The notes below the pieces were generated by a model. It did no database searches and was not told the DNA's origin. It saw only the letters and a list, made by a program, of their open reading frames with translations. A program made the position numbers and the translations under genes. Positions 1-9,913 of a stretch of 64,000 bases of DNA are shown here, in pieces. This DNA comes from Taiwanofungus camphoratus (taxonomy: Eukaryota; Basidiomycota; Agaricomycetes; Polyporales; Taiwanofungaceae). Every line of letters starts with the position of its first letter. The first letter of the stretch is position 1. The DNA lies in assembly GCA_003999685.1 (NCBI GenBank), contig CP021226.1:1426001-1490000 (forward strand). Direction: 5' to 3'.

Positions 1-1142
1 GCAGGGATGAGTGAAGGAGGATGGAGAGAATGGGTGGAAGGAGCTGATGTAACTGCAAATTCGCGATGATTACCAGAACTGATGGATATGATGCGTACAG
101 GATGAGAGGTGGCTTACATATGGCTCTACGAACAATGTCGTGTTATCGAGCAGTGCACCAATAACGTCCAGCAGTACCTCCAACACTTTACCCTCCTCCT
201 CGCTCTGCACGCCGCCTTTCAGTGCGCCAACAACACCTTCTCCAACCCATCGCACCAGATATGGAAGTAACGCTTGTAGCCCTGCGTCGTGCCGCAGGCT
301 CGCAAGAGCTGCTGTCCTCTTTGCAGGGTCCGAGGCGGAGGGAGGCAGGAGTGCGGACGTGAGGCGTGTGTAGTACAGCTGCAGTTCGCGCGACAGTACT
401 TGTTTTGCAAGTTGTTGCTGCTGTTGCTGTTGCTTTTTGGCCGTCTGCACAGGAGATGGCCGATCCGAGGAGGGTGGTGTTGGCGGAAACACCGTACTCG
501 GCCGCGATGGTGATGCTAATTTGGCAGCAAGCTCCGGATCCGTGTCTTTCGGGATAGCGGGAGGGTTTTCGGGAATCAAGGGCTGCACGCCCTCAACGGC
601 AAGCCAGTGTGCGGTCCAATTCACGCCCTTAGGCATGGTTATTTTCTCTTCTCGGAGAACTCGGTCAAAGTCAATCTCCTCGTCTTCAACAAAATAAACG
701 GATCCTGCAGAGGGTAGCTGGGGGAAAGGAAGGGCACGCCGGAAGGTGGGAGGATTGTGTGGAAAGTGACCATAGAGAGGCTCTATGTTCAACACACGAA
801 GAGCTTGGTCGATATCCGAGGTTGTCATCGTTGTACGCCCAGCATGGCGCATAAAACGCGCGGCTTCCTTGGGAAGGAACAGATGGAAGATATGAACACC
901 TGAATATATAAAAGGGACTCACCTCGACGACTTGATGTATCCTGTACTCAACATCACTCGCCAGTGCTGAGGCAACCGTGTCCGACAAGCTTGTTATGTT
1001 CAAGGATTCGGCCACATCCTGAAGCGATGCATAAAGGCCGTGATTTCGAATGGGAGAATCGACCAGTGCGTACTCGAATAGTGTCAGGCTTATAAACCCC
1101 AGTTAGTTGCGCAGAAGGTACACGGGTCTTTTGTTTGTTCAT
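1..1142 (-). CDS. TAF6: TAF6, TFIID/SAGA histone-fold subunit (3' end outside window)
   Basis: Exons on the minus strand: 1142-1074, 1018-923, 867-118 and 52-1 (continuing off the left edge); introns of 55, 55 and 65 bp with GT-AG ends and matching phases. The start is the ATG at 1142; the upstream frame has no other ATG. Residues about 15-90 form the TAF6 histone fold, with the family motifs DVEYRIHQVVE and LRVLNIEPLYGH. A proline/serine linker follows, with a short polyglutamine run, and then the start of the C-terminal HEAT-like TAF6C domain (FVEPYLHQLLP). TAF6 pairs with TAF9 in TFIID and SAGA and acts in the nucleus in RNA polymerase II initiation. The family assignment is firm from sequence; the end of the protein cannot be judged here. 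Confidence 0.95.
411..433. repeat. CAA/CAG-type microsatellite coding polyglutamine in TAF6
   Basis: A short trinucleotide-like tract read on the minus strand as a run of seven glutamines in the linker between the TAF6 histone fold and the HEAT-like domain. Such tracts in disordered linkers are prone to length change. Confidence 0.8.
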
Positions 1143-1713
1143 CAGATTCAGATTCTCTTCTGGTGAATGCACTGTATTGACTGGGAGCAAGAGACGAACA
1201 ACATTCAGAATGGTAGACTACGGTTGACTATCCTTTTTGGCTTTTCGGAGTTAGCCGAAGCAGTGCGTACCGTTATGGCTTTTACAAGTATTAGCATTAT
1301 AAATTTATGTAACAAGAATTTGAAGAGTGTTGAATTATCCCTAACTTTCGCCTCAGCAGTCCATGTCTATGCATAGACATGGATTTGATAGCACAAGATA
1401 GCAGAGGCGGTGTTTGTCTTCAGCACACAACTGATCTCTGAAGTTGAGTCTGAACCGTACTCAAGGTCACAGAAATGCATGCTATTGACGGACGAACCAA
1501 TGAGATTAGTCATAGCGACAAGTCAAAACAATGGATAACGATGCATAGGATTGCACTGATTACGAAAAAAGGGAGATCACAGACCTCTACACGACATCCA
1601 GCGCAAAGACGAACGAAGCAATGGCCGACTCCAATCAACAAATACAGAAGTCAGCACCGGGAAGCTAGACAAGTAACAAACGAAAAGATGAAGGAGAGAC
1701 AGCCCGCGCCCGA
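1143..1713. other. Intergenic: TAF6 5' flank and GH71 3' flank
   Basis: TAF6 starts at the right-hand end of its gene and the GH71 gene ends at 1714, both on the minus strand, so this stretch should hold the TAF6 promoter and the GH71 terminator. No coding sequence is recognised; the few short frames lack family features. Confidence 0.5.
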
Positions 1714-3529
1714 CTAACCAGAGTACGCGACGAAGGCATTGAAGTTGTACATCGACGGGTTCGTCTCGAACGTGTACCCGCCGGGCTGTAGGTCGATCAC
1801 GTTCGCGCCGTTGCGCGATATCGTGCCATGCATGTAGCCGCCGGGCGTAAGCGGCACGGTGAGCTTGGTCACGCCCGCAGGCACGGCAAACGTCTGCGAC
1901 GTGGAGTCGGACGTCGCGAGCGTCACAGTGGCAGGCTCAGTGGCGAAGACGACGGCCCAAAGGTTGTCTTCGGTCTGCAAGCGGGACGGTATCAGGATGG
2001 TATTGGGAGATCATAAGCAGCAATGGGACTAACCAGCTGGAAGTTTGTTGGCTGAGGAACCGGGTCAGGGGCGTTGGCGTCCTTGGGATGGGGACGTGCC
2101 CACATGTAGAGTTTATCTTCGGTGATGGCCGGGTATGAGCCTGTCTTGAACGCGGTTGCATAGTAGTTGGTCATGTCGAGCCAACCTACGCAGAAAGTAT
2201 TCAGGAGGCGAGCTGCACAGTAAGGTGAACAAACCTGACCAGTGTGGTTGAAACCATCAACCCATCCTTGGGAGTTTGGCTGAGCACCCTCGATAGGTCC
2301 AATGTAGTGGCTTTCGCCGTAGTCATTCCAGGTGACAATTTCGGCGATATCAACACTATTCCGGTTGTCAACCAGGGTCTCCCATCGCGTGGGGTAAAGA
2401 TGGTAATCCGCAAGATAGATCCACTGCATCAAAAAATCACACAAAATTGACATGAGATAGGTTGTATAATATATTTTATGAGTGAGAATGGCACGCACGT
2501 TCTTATTGTAGCTCTGCGGGCCGTAATGGGTGAAGAACCACGGGGAAACAGCTGCCATGTACGTCGGCTGGCTGGCGGAGAGCGCATTGAGGCCGCTCAG
2601 CCACTGTTGGTCGGTGTCAAAGGCGCCAATCGTTGCATTCAGTGCCTGGATCACTTGGTTGCCGAAGTTAGCAACTCCGAGGTCCGAGTTCAGCCCACCA
2701 AGACTTGATGTCGTCGTACTCGTGGGCCAGCCGCCGTTCCACTGCATCAGACAAATTCGTCAGACGCCGTCCCTGGATAAAATACGCGTCGGGAACTTAC
2801 GTTGAACATTCCGTTGATGATGCCATCATATTGACCGAACGTGCTAGTGTCCACGAAGAACGAGGGGACGAAGTTGACCGCATTTGCACCCGTCAGCTGG
2901 GAGACGAACTGCGACTGCCAGCCCTGCTGGACGGAACCTTGGCCGAAGGTGCAGGTCTCGCCGGAGAAGGTCGAGGCAAAGACTCGGCCGTTTACGATGA
3001 GCTGGTTAGAATGAGATGCATATGTACTGATATAATTGCGCAGAGTTTGCGCGTCAGAGGGCGAACTGCAAGGAAGAGCACTAAGGTGTGTCGAAATGGC
3101 ATCAAGATTACAGATTTTATACATGAGTAAAGAAGCTTGCCTCATATCGAATGAGAGGAACAGTTTGAAACCAGTGCCGGAACTAGCAGCAGCCTGGTAA
3201 CTGGTTGAGACGATCATTACCCCTCAGGACCGAATCAGAGAGACTACAAATACTCACGCATCGGCAACTCGATCAGGCTGCCACGAATCACTTCCGACGT
3301 TGAGCGCAAAGCCATCAATACCGGAAGCATGTGCTAGGGCAATGTCGGAGGCCCAGTTGTCGACTGTGTATGGGTAGGTGTTGCCGACCATCATATGAGC
3401 TACAACAAGCTTGGCTGAGCCATTATCTCGCTTGGCAATGGATCTGTGGCGGAACGGAGAATGAGGGAGAGCATTGACGATAGCGGCAGCAACAAGTCCT
3501 GTAAGTTGAATAAGGGTGGAGGCACGCAT
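1714..3529 (-). CDS. GH71 alpha-1,3-glucanase (mutanase), secreted
   Basis: Exons: 3529-3258, 3200-3141, 3080-2801, 2741-2499, 2423-2240, 2185-2034, 1974-1714; all phases agree and give 483 aa, the usual GH71 length. The protein begins with a signal peptide (MRASTLIQLTGLVAAAIVNA), a probable KR processing site, and then the GH71 core: VVAHMMVGNTYPYT, GIDGFALNVG, KLFLSFDMS, STFSGE, WFFTHYG, TWNDYGESHYIGP. The family cleaves alpha-1,3-glucan, a cell-wall polymer in fungi, so roles in wall remodelling or attack on other fungi are likely. Intron 2 (3081-3140) has a GC donor (AG|GCAAGC) and joins FDM to SALPCSS, a join typical of the family; intron 5 uses GTCAGG. Confidence 0.96.
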
Positions 3530-4630
3530 TATGTATCGTGTTCAGAGCGAGAGTGGGCCAAACGAGCGACAAAGGAGAAGGACAGGGTAGGGAAAAGAGA
3601 GGAAGGGAGAGGGGGGAAGAGGACAGAGCGCAGAGCGCGTACCACCCAGGGAACAGGGAACAAGGACGGTGAATTCAACATTGAAGCTTATAAGGAACCA
3701 TCGGATCGTTAACAATTGAGTGGGATCTCACCGGCGCCCTGAATTCGAACAATCCTGCGTGATGGACATGTCATCAAGTTGCGGCTCCGTTGCCATCATC
3801 CAGCTGAGCTGCCATGGGCACAATGCGATCGCACAAGAATATAGAACCAATTATGGCGCTTGAAAAAAAATCTTCGTATTGAAGGCCATATGTTTGTGTT
3901 CGGTTGGTTGACTGCACATCTCTTGTGCGCGCAACTTAATCGATGTTGCCATGGACACACAACCTCGGGCGCCCCTTCCTCGAAGGCAATTGGGGACCCT
4001 GATCGATCGAATAAGTATGTATGTATGTTCTGAGACGACGAGTGTGTCCTCGACGCGGGATACAGAGTCTCAGATGGCATGGAAACCACCGACGAGTTTA
4101 TTTGTCTCTACAGGACGAGTGCGAGAAGATTTGTTGCCGTTCGACAATAGCTGTTACCGAACAATGAGCAATCAACCAACGTCCGTCGTTGACACCTATT
4201 TGTATTACCATAATACCTCCAGGAATGCATAGTGTATTGATATCCCAGGTCTGGGTATCAACCGCGACAGCATGGTGTTCATGTACGCAATCTGAGACGT
4301 TGAGAACAGTTGTGTGCTGATTACCAGACGAAGGTCGCGTTGGAACGCGATGGCGGCATGTTGCACGTGCGTACCGGATCCGACCACGGGCATCTCGAGC
4401 CGTAGAGATACACTGCCTTGAAGGGACTATCTCCCAGGTCGTGTCCCGGTGGTCTGCCGCCCTGCAACTAAGTTCTAACCATACGTATCCATCTGACGAC
4501 AGCCTGCTACGAAGTCGTTCTACGATCCACACGCACATCTGAGGCCCTAGTGATCACGTCTCTCCGACTATAGCTCACACGCAACGTCGCAAGCCATACT
4601 GATCTGTCTCACGTCAAGCCCGAGGTCACC
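3530..4630. other. Intergenic: divergent promoters of GH71 and the RING gene
   Basis: The flanking genes point away from each other, so both promoters should lie here. A purine-rich stretch at about 3545-3640 is the likely GH71 leader. A 146-codon minus-strand frame at 4098-4538 has no recognisable features and is not called as a gene. Confidence 0.5.
3687..3694 (-). promoter_or_regulatory. Possible TATA box upstream of the GH71 gene
   Basis: The palindromic CTTATAAG lies about 160 bp upstream of the GH71 ATG. Position and sequence fit a TATA element, but there is no transcript start evidence. Confidence 0.35.
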
Positions 4631-5545
4631 ATGTCGAACCGTCCGCGCAGCCAGAGCATGTCTGATTTTTTCCGCGCGAGAATGGGCAGCACAGTGGACT
4701 TCACAGCGCGCAACATGCTGCGTCAACTCCGGAGTGCTGTGGCGGAGGAGCAGTACGCACGCGCCGTCCTTGTCTGACATACTCTTCTCACCGCACTGGC
4801 ACTGGCATTATGTCCGCAGAAGAATGAAGGCCTTCACGAAGGAGCTGCCCAAGCTCACGGAGGCCGACCTCGTCGAGCTCGGACAGCACGGTACGTATAT
4901 TAGGATGCCAAGCTCATGATTCTATAATGTCTGTCTGCTCATGTCATCTCTCACAGACGCGCCGTGTCCAATATGCCTCACGTCGCTTTTGGCACTTCTC
5001 GCAGAAGAGGAAATGGCCCTGGCGATGGACTCGCCTGCGCACCCCACGGAGCAGCTTGGCGTGACGCGGCTCACGCAGACATGCGGGCATGTATTCTGTC
5101 GCAAAGAGTTCAGTGCCTCCTCACAGCCTAGCATTTCACTTGTCTGATTTGTTGACGGTTGATAGCATACTGAATTGGATGCGCGAAGGGGTGATTAATC
5201 TTTCTCGCGTCTTGTCTACCGTAGGCAGGCATTGACGATTGCCGTGTTTAGCGCAAGACTTGCCCGACGTGCCGGCGTCCTTTCGTCACTTCTGCGCCGG
5301 GAGAGCAGCCGGAGGACAGGAACGAATCGATGTTCGAAAGCCAAATGCTGAACCCCGAGCAGTTCTTTGACCTGAGCGCCGCAGACTTAGCCTGGATAGC
5401 GCGGGAGGGCTTTGGCATACGCGAACCCCTGCTAGACGAGCAGCCCACATCGCATCCGAGTACAGACCATGCACAAGACATACATACAGAACGTCAACAA
5501 GGCAGAGTCGACGATGGGAGTGGTTTTGCAGGGATGTACTCTTAA
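4631..5545 (+). CDS. Small RING-finger protein, probable E3 ubiquitin ligase
   Basis: Exons: 4631-4752, 4820-4890, 4957-5107, 5166-5190 (25 nt) and 5252-5545, giving 220 aa with consistent phases. The RING lies at about residues 66-130: CPIC, then CGHVFC, RKD and NWM, then CPTC. The sixth zinc-ligand position is Asp (FCRKD) rather than Cys; Asp ligands are known in some RINGs such as Rbx1. The small 25-nt exon codes the conserved segment between the two zinc sites. The C-terminus is acidic and without a known domain. RING proteins usually recruit an E2 enzyme; substrate and location are not evident. Confidence 0.85.
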
Positions 5546-5718
5546 GACTGCTTGTATGGCTGGATGTGAACTTGTACGATAAGGATTCATCTTTTCTTGT
5601 GTATGGGCTCGATAAGCATGCACTGTTGTATTTCTAGGCAAATCAATATACGTATTTTCTTGACAGCTTATGTTTGGAAACGAGTTGTCTGCCATGACAA
5701 ATGATTGAGATAACCGGA

Positions 5719-6252
5719 CTAGGACCACGCGTTCCCCAATTTTGTGTAATGAGTGGATACTAACTCTTGACAGCCTTCCTCTGAATCAGCTATCCAAGGG
5801 CCATGTTGCATATGAGGGTGGCGACAACAATACGAATTGGCTATGTTCAGACCAGAACAAGTAAACGTACGGCTATTAGCTAACCAGTCTAGGTAAAGTA
5901 ACAAGGGCGCTTACCAGAGAACCACTGCTTAAGCGATTTGTCGAACAGCCGGCCTTTCAGTACGTACGCCTCCTAGCAGTGTGCGATCGTTTGGCAGCTC
6001 CAGTTCAGCTTTACCTCCGAACGTCTATGAGCTTACCTCCCAGTATTCATGGCTGGCCTGCTTGGTCTTTCCTTCCGCTGTCTCGTCTGCGCCCCATTCC
6101 TGTCCACGAGGGTGCGTGAGCACGAACGTCCTGTCGCCTGTCTCCTTGTCGTGCGAGAGAACCTGGATCTTTGCGCCATCCTTGATGCCTGGGGTGAGGA
6201 GCTCGGCGGAAAAGGAGCCGAGAGGCGTGAATTCAAGTGTTGCTTTAGGCAT
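5719..6252 (-). CDS. Small cupin-domain protein (ChrR-like)
   Basis: Exons: 6252-6037, 5972-5915, 5840-5719, 131 aa. The sequence shows a single beta-barrel cupin: HEYWEEAYVLKGRLFD, then FSGANSYCCRHPHMQHGPW and EEGCQELVS. The His cluster (HPHMQH) could bind metal. Fungal members of this family are often of unknown substrate, so no reaction is assigned. The chosen start gives MPKATLEFTPL, the usual N-terminus; an in-frame ATG at 6327 would add 25 residues. The stop lies only 170 bp from that of the convergent RING gene. Confidence 0.8.
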
Positions 6253-6490
6253 ATTGTGAGAGGAGAGAACACTGTAGTTTGCCGCCAATTTTGCGAGATG
6301 TACAGGTGATGTATAGGCTGCGGTCATTCATGGGGATACCGCTATACTTCATCCCTTGATGTATGGAAGCACGGAGGCGCAAAGATTACGTGCGAATGGC
6401 GTGGGCGAAAGCCATCATCGCCTTGCCCATCCTACAGCCCCTAATGGCCAATGAAACTGAATCAGCTTACCTACGCCGGACATGCTTATA

Positions 6491-7461
6491 TCACTCGGGT
6501 ATTATAAATCTAGCCAATTCAAGCAGGCCACCCCCTTCACGTGTTCCGTCAATAAACAGGTCCACATCCGCCTTGATTGCCTCCATGTCCTCGTCTGGAT
6601 CCTCTGTAGAGCGTTGTATATATACGGTTTTCATGTCCCTGTCCGTGGTTCCTAGGTCAACATCTGGTCGCAGATGGTGTTAGACTCACAGCTTAGCAGC
6701 CGCACGGAGATCGTAGGCGTGCGCCGCGACCATCGCAGTCTCCTCAGGTCGAACAGCCAGTAGATCAAGGGCTTTATGGTAGATTGCAGGGTCAGGCTGG
6801 GCGAGTCAACACGTCAGGGACCGTCAGGAACGAGAGCATAATGCGGGTGCACCTTGGTGGCATGCAGCAACTGAGAGGAAAATAGAGTGTCAAATGGCAG
6901 ACGAGAGGAACGGACGATGTCGAGCTGCAGTCGAGTCGTCCCATTGGCCAAGACGACCCTGTACGGTAGGTCAGTCAGTACATAAAATATAGGACGGGCC
7001 TCAAGAGCCTGACACCACGAAATGCTCTTTAAGTCTCAAGATTCCTTCAATGCTATCAGGCCAAGCTAGTCAAGAAATGGTAGCTCGTTCCGTTGCCAAC
7101 TTGACAAGGATCGACTATACGGACCTCGCTGAGCATGCCAAGCCTTGACCAGTTGTGCTCTGACTTGGGCATCCCAGACGTCAGTTCCAACTCCTCTGAG
7201 CGCCAATATTTCATCCAACACATTCGCGTGGACAATGTCAATATTGGGAGATTGTTCACCGGCTTCGAACGACGCAAGTATAGCACGGAAGAATCCCGCA
7301 CGCCAATCCGCAGCTAGAGCTGGCATGTCCGATCCCACCAAAGGCGCAGGCACTGGGTACTGGCGCATTTCAGATAGTATAGAGGTGTGCCAGTCGGTGC
7401 AGGTCCCCATGAGGTCAAATACGAGGGCTTTCACGTCGTGTAGAGGGTGTCGCGATGCCAT
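6491..7461 (-). CDS. HAD-superfamily hydrolase (haloacid dehalogenase type II-like)
   Basis: Exons: 7461-7125, 7065-7014, 6958-6853, 6796-6690, 6638-6491, 249 aa. HAD motifs in order: I, LVFDLMGTCTDW with the nucleophile Asp; II, VVLANGT; III, the Lys of TKPDPAIYHKAL; IV, AAHAYDLRAA. The cap domain lies between motifs I and II. The type II (2-haloacid dehalogenase) subfamily is the closest fit; fungal members often act on other small phosphate or halide substrates, so the substrate is open. Intron 2 uses a GTCAGG donor. The ATG is 203 bp from that of the divergent NUDCD1-like gene. Confidence 0.9.
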
Positions 7462-7664
7462 GGCGAGTTGTCAGACAATCAGGCCGGAACGAGAGCGTGC
7501 TCAATTCGAAGAGACGTCGTTCCACGATCTGATACCCTGTGTCACGTGGCTTAGCGTCATTGGAATCCTCTTCAAGTTTAGACTTACTGCTACATCGCGT
7601 CTTTGGCAGACTAGCAGTTGTATATCATTTGTATTTCTAATCATTCACTATTCAGGCAACTCAC
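7462..7664. promoter_or_regulatory. Compact bidirectional promoter, HAD hydrolase / NUDCD1-like
   Basis: Only 203 bp separate the two divergent start codons, so both promoters must share this stretch or overlap the genes. No TATA box is obvious. Co-regulation is an inference from spacing only. Confidence 0.5.
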
Positions 7665-9707
7665 ATGGCGACATTCAAACCAAACCGCTGTCTTCTCAAC
7701 CCAAAATTCGAGGGTTACAAGCTTGCCCCGCTTGAGCAAGAGCAAGTTGTATCTCATCATGCCCTGCAGTACAAACCTTCACAGGCCAATGTCTCTGGCC
7801 GTTCCCATGTATCTTTTCAAGAGGTTCAGAGTCGGATCTCACACAACCATCTTACTATCTCGCCAACGAACGGAACAGCTGTGTATGTCGATAGGGAACT
7901 GAAGGTCATTTCCATCCACGTGGACGATGTAAGTACTATCGATTCGTTGCAGACATACTCAATTGATTGTTACTTGTTTTTTCTCTCATGAAAGTAGACC
8001 ACACTAGTGCCCTCATTTAGATTGCTTTATGAGCTGCCGAGACCGATATACTCCCCCAAAGCAGACTCACCTCAGCGTGAATATCCCTCCGTCACCTTTT
8101 TGAACGCGTCATCCTTGTTTACAGCTGATGGTTACGGAAATTTACATGCTTTGCATATCCCGGATTCCGGAAAAGCTGAACTTCTGGGAACATTCGAGCT
8201 TTCCACCGGACCCACTTATGGCTCGGCAAACGGTGTGGTGCCCTTCCGGATATACCAAGCGGTCCAGATAACGCCCCAGACAGCTGTTGTTATCCTGTCC
8301 TCCAAAAAGTACCCAAGCGATTCATCGCGGCCTAATTCATTATCTGATATTCGCTCGAAAGTCCCCTCCGCAGAGTTTGACATCTGGGCCGTACGCTTCG
8401 CACTACCTTTGTTACAAACGGACCAGCGGCCTCGCGCATTAGACATCCTTTGGCACAGGCGAGGAGAAGACGTCCCAGTGTATACGGCTTATGATGAAGC
8501 CCGAGATGCGTTTGTGCTTGTGGGCAACTCGTCCTACCGTTCGGTCGACGTCGCACCTAAACCGACGTACGAACCTTCTGCAGACGAGCTAGCGCCAATA
8601 CCTCGCGCAGGTGAAAATCTCGATGCAGCCAGCACAGTATCACAGCCCCAGAAACCACCCCCGTACTCGTGGACCCAAACTGAGGACTCAGTCACTGTCG
8701 CCATTCCTCTCCCGTCTTCCACCCGTGTCGACTCCATCAAGGTCACCTTCTCCCCACGCACACTCACCGTCTTCATCCGCAGTGACCTCACACTCCCAGA
8801 CACTACAGACAGCAGTGCACATGTGAAACCGCCGCACTACGACATGAAGGCACTCTGGGATACTATTCAACCGAGCACGAGCTTCTGGACATGGGACCGC
8901 GCGGCCGAGCACACGTTCGGCGTGCTCACGCTGCACCTTGACAAGGCGCACGAGGGAACGCGCTGGTCACAGGTCTTCGCCGCCGCAGGCGCCTCCGCGT
9001 CCGCGGATATGCGCGAGGAGGACTTGGAGGTGCCCGAGACGCTCGATCCTTCGGAGCTGTACGCGATTCGCGAGGCGCTTGAAAAGTATACCGCAGCATT
9101 GCGTGATGGGCACGACGGAAGGGGGCTGGGCCTCGGACATGGAGTGCCGAGCCTTGCTGAGGGCGAGATAGACGACGAGGTTGACCTCGGTATGGGCCGC
9201 GTGGTGTGCATAACGTGGATCCGTGCGGATGGCGCACAACCTCTGTACACCCATGGCAGTGATAGCCCTGTCAGTCTGCTCTCGACACCATTTCCCGGTG
9301 TTGAACCTTCGGGGCGACCGTCATTGGTAGTGAAGAACGGCCTCGACGGCGTGGTATATGAGCTGAACGCCGCCACCAGTCCCGAGGACCCGCCCAAGTG
9401 GATACACTCTGCGACCTTCTCTGCTCTCTCGTTCGTGCTGGCGTCAAAGCGGGATACGCGGTTCACTTACCATATGTCTCCCAAGGCTGTGTTCGCCTTC
9501 GAAAGCGGCTCGCGCGAATTAGGCGGCAATGTTTACATTTACCGAGGCGGCTCTTCGCGCGAGAAGTGGGCGAAACAAGCTGTGCTAAAAATTGGTGGTT
9601 ATGCAGGACCACTGTTAGGAGTGGGAATGATCAAAACGAAGGGAAACAAGCTTATCGTGCTGTGTCTCTGTGAAGAAGAGTTGATTGTGCTGCATGACGT
9701 ATTATGA
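7665..9707 (+). CDS. NudC/CS-domain protein, NUDCD1 (CML66) type
   Basis: Exons 7665-7928 and 7998-9707, 657 aa. A CS (p23-like) domain at about residues 305-400 begins YSWTQTEDSVTVAIPLP and continues IKVTFSPRTLTVFI. Regions before and after it resemble the beta-propeller halves of NUDCD1: SLFTADGYGNLHAL and FDIWAVRFALP before, VVCITWIRADG and FTYHMSPKAVFAFESG after. NudC proteins are HSP90 co-chaperones for beta-propeller clients; NUDCD1 is linked to COPI in animals. The function in this fungus is inferred from the architecture. The single intron is 69 bp, GT-AG, phase 0. Confidence 0.88.
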
Positions 9708-9913
9708 TGTACATTACCGTCTGCATAATGTGTATGTAACATCAAGGACACAGACAACGCTACTTGCTCAGTAAATGAATTACACTGGTATGAAGAACAA
9801 GAGTTAATGATGAGAGGAACACATGGTGGAGACAAATAGATAAAGCTGATCCCACAGAACAGAACGGAAAACACACCAGTCGCGATAGTGCTACATCGCT
9901 TCACAGAATTATG

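Noticed and set aside
3716-3830. tRNA-like stretch on the minus strand (AGCTCAGCTGG and TTCGAAT motifs)
   Set aside because: The D-arm-like and T-loop-like words are present, but the T stem does not pair and the acceptor ends are not complementary.
4098-4538. 146-codon minus-strand frame
   Set aside because: No family motif, no plausible exon partners, located in the divergent promoter region of GH71 and the RING gene.
6253-6327. Upstream in-frame start for the cupin protein
   Set aside because: The added 25 residues do not belong to the family; kept only as an alternative.
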